NCBI RefSeq assembly: GCF_002001015.1
Contig: NZ_MUNO01000010.1
Location: 1-64,000 of the forward strand
Direction of reading: 5' to 3'
Origin: Polaromonas sp. A23
GTDB taxonomy: Bacteria > Pseudomonadota > Gammaproteobacteria > Burkholderiales > Burkholderiaceae_C
Length of the DNA: 64,000 bases
Part shown: piece after piece, positions 63,208 to 64,000 of the stretch
How the letters are laid out: each line of letters begins with the position of its first letter
Numbering within the stretch: the first letter of the stretch is position 1
The notes under the pieces: model-generated
Databases searched by the model: none
Told to the model about the DNA's origin: nothing
Seen by the model: the letters and a program-made list of their open reading frames with translations, nothing else
Translations under genes and position numbers: made by a program

Positions 63208-63262
63208 TTTGCTACACATTTAATAGCTGGTTGCGCAATCAATACAAGGGCCAGAGGCCTAT
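63208..63262 (+). repeat. Dispersed intergenic repeat beside the Crp/Fnr gene
   Basis: GCTACACATTTAATAGCTGG is followed by TTGCGCAATC, a loop and AAGGGCCAGAGGCCTATTT. It ends at the stop codon of the minus-strand Crp/Fnr gene (63263). Confidence 0.7.
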
Positions 63263-63973
63263 TTATTGATTAATACTGTTGCGTAGCGCCGCCAGGTCCA
63301 GCACGCGCAAGCCCCCGTACTCCACACGAATCGTGCCTTGCGCTTCCAGCGCTGTCAGCGCTTCGTTCACGCGCTGACGTGACAGCCCGACCAGGTAGGC
63401 CATTTCCTGCTGGGTGATGCGCAGGATTTCACCAACGCCCGGATACAGCACGGGATTGAACAGCGCCGCCAGGCTGCGAGCCACGCGTACATCGGGGTTG
63501 TTCAGGCGGTCGATCTCGCGCGCGGCAATGAACTGGCCCAGGCGTTCATTGAGCTGGTTCATCACAAAACGATTGAAGCCGATGGAGTGATCCAGCAGCC
63601 AGTGAAAGGTATCCACCGGCAAACCCGCGACCACGCTTTTGCGCAACGCCTGGATGTTGTAGCGGTAAGGTTCGCGCTTGAGCGCCGTGCCTTCACCGAA
63701 CCAGCCGCCCGGCGGTAAGCCGGCAAAGGTCATGGTTGCGCCCTGCGCGTTGTCACTGCTCATCTTGAGCAGGCCTTCGACGACGCCGAACCAGTAGGTC
63801 ACCGGCTTGCCGACCCGGCAGACGTAGTCACCCGGTGCCGCGTCGCCCACCTGTAGCTGAGCCATCGCGCGTGCGCGCTCCTCCGGCAGAAGTTGCCACA
63901 GCCAGGGAATGCCCTGCTGCTCGTCAGGTGTGGGCGCCCTGCGGCGCTGGTGAAGGGTCAGGTCAGAGGACAT
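63263..63973 (-). CDS. Crp/Fnr-family transcriptional regulator
   Basis: 236 residues. A cNMP-binding-like beta-roll (GDYVCRVGKPVTYWFGVVEG ... LPPGGWFGEGTALKREPYRY) followed by a Crp-type winged helix (ITQQEMAYLVGLSRQRVNEALTALEAQG). It has no N-terminal cysteine cluster, so it is not an oxygen-sensing FNR. Ligand and targets are unknown. The gene is entirely inside the window, with 27 bp remaining before the edge. Confidence 0.9.
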   Translation of the reverse strand: MSSDLTLHQRRRAPTPDEQQGIPWLWQLLPEERARAMAQLQVGDAAPGDYVCRVGKPVTYWFGVVEGLLKMSSDNAQGATMTFAGLPPGGWFGEGTALKREPYRYNIQALRKSVVAGLPVDTFHWLLDHSIGFNRFVMNQLNERLGQFIAAREIDRLNNPDVRVARSLAALFNPVLYPGVGEILRITQQEMAYLVGLSRQRVNEALTALEAQGTIRVEYGGLRVLDLAALRNSINQ

Positions 63974-64000
63974 GGGGTGACCGGGTCAGGTTGGAATTGC

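Noticed and set aside
1..64000. tRNA, rRNA, insertion sequences and prophage genes
   Set aside because: No transposase or integrase reading frame, cloverleaf or rRNA sequence was recognised on either strand; short RNAs could still be missed without a covariance search.

Overview
The window reads as chromosome from a Burkholderiales bacterium, most likely Comamonadaceae of the Polaromonas/Rhodoferax type. The reasons are high-GC, densely packed genes, betaproteobacterial protein families (DUF6172, DUF6139, DUF4148, NodIJ-like ABC exporters), and at least eight copies of a hyphenated intergenic repeat (an ATAGCTAT-like dyad followed by GCGCCC...GGGC) of a kind I associate with this family. The genus is inference. 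I saw no rRNA, tRNA, insertion sequence, prophage or CRISPR array. About 60 protein genes are called.

Layout. 0-12 kb holds housekeeping and redox genes: two DEAD-box RNA helicases (RhlE, DbpA), an SDR oxidoreductase, a transglutaminase-like protein, a GlxA/FtrA-type regulator divergent from a cysteine hydrolase, a LysR regulator divergent from a GST/flavoprotein pair, and glutathione reductase. 12-24 kb is a complete phosphonate island. The C-P lyase core phnGHIJKLM is divergent from phnF, a DUF1045 2H-phosphoesterase and phnN. A second operon, phnCDE plus a PhnZ-type HD oxygenase, follows, then a divergent AMP nucleosidase. 25-36 kb is mixed: a lipoprotein, MscS channel, purT, a Fur-box siderophore-interacting protein, NodIJ-like ABC transporter, a flavin/GAF/winged-helix protein, hemerythrin, a methyltransferase and an AT-rich orphan class III nucleotidyl-cyclase-like gene. 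36-41 kb has ohrR-ohr with its operator, a DUF1304 membrane protein with a clear terminator, a DUF2855 protein, SrkA kinase and a GNAT.

40.7-55.7 kb is an anaerobic-respiration region. A minus-strand operon (ubiU, ubiV, hemolysin III, ubiT, DGC protein, ubiX, ubiD, acyl-CoA dehydrogenase) encodes the O2-independent ubiquinone route. It diverges from a nitric-oxide operon (DUF2249, norB, DUF2249, nsrR, DUF59, membrane protein, nnrS). Each direction has an FNR-like site in the shared promoter region, and an NsrR-like site overlaps the inferred nor start. A RIO-type kinase follows, then an alternative oxidase broken by one frameshift. 55.7-64 kb carries htpG with a sigma32-type promoter, a DUF4148 protein with terminator, a three-gene two-component operon, a lipase-like hydrolase, an RluF-type pseudouridine synthase and a Crp/Fnr regulator.

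How it fits together: the organism appears equipped to use phosphonates when phosphate is short, and to respire at low oxygen with NO detoxification while still making ubiquinone. The most interesting items are the ubiquinone/NO region with its DGC-domain protein and frameshifted oxidase, the PhnZ-like enzyme without a hydroxylase partner, the likely PhnP replacement by DUF1045, the orphan cyclase-like gene, and a palindromic repeat that appears to be translated inside a NodJ-like permease.
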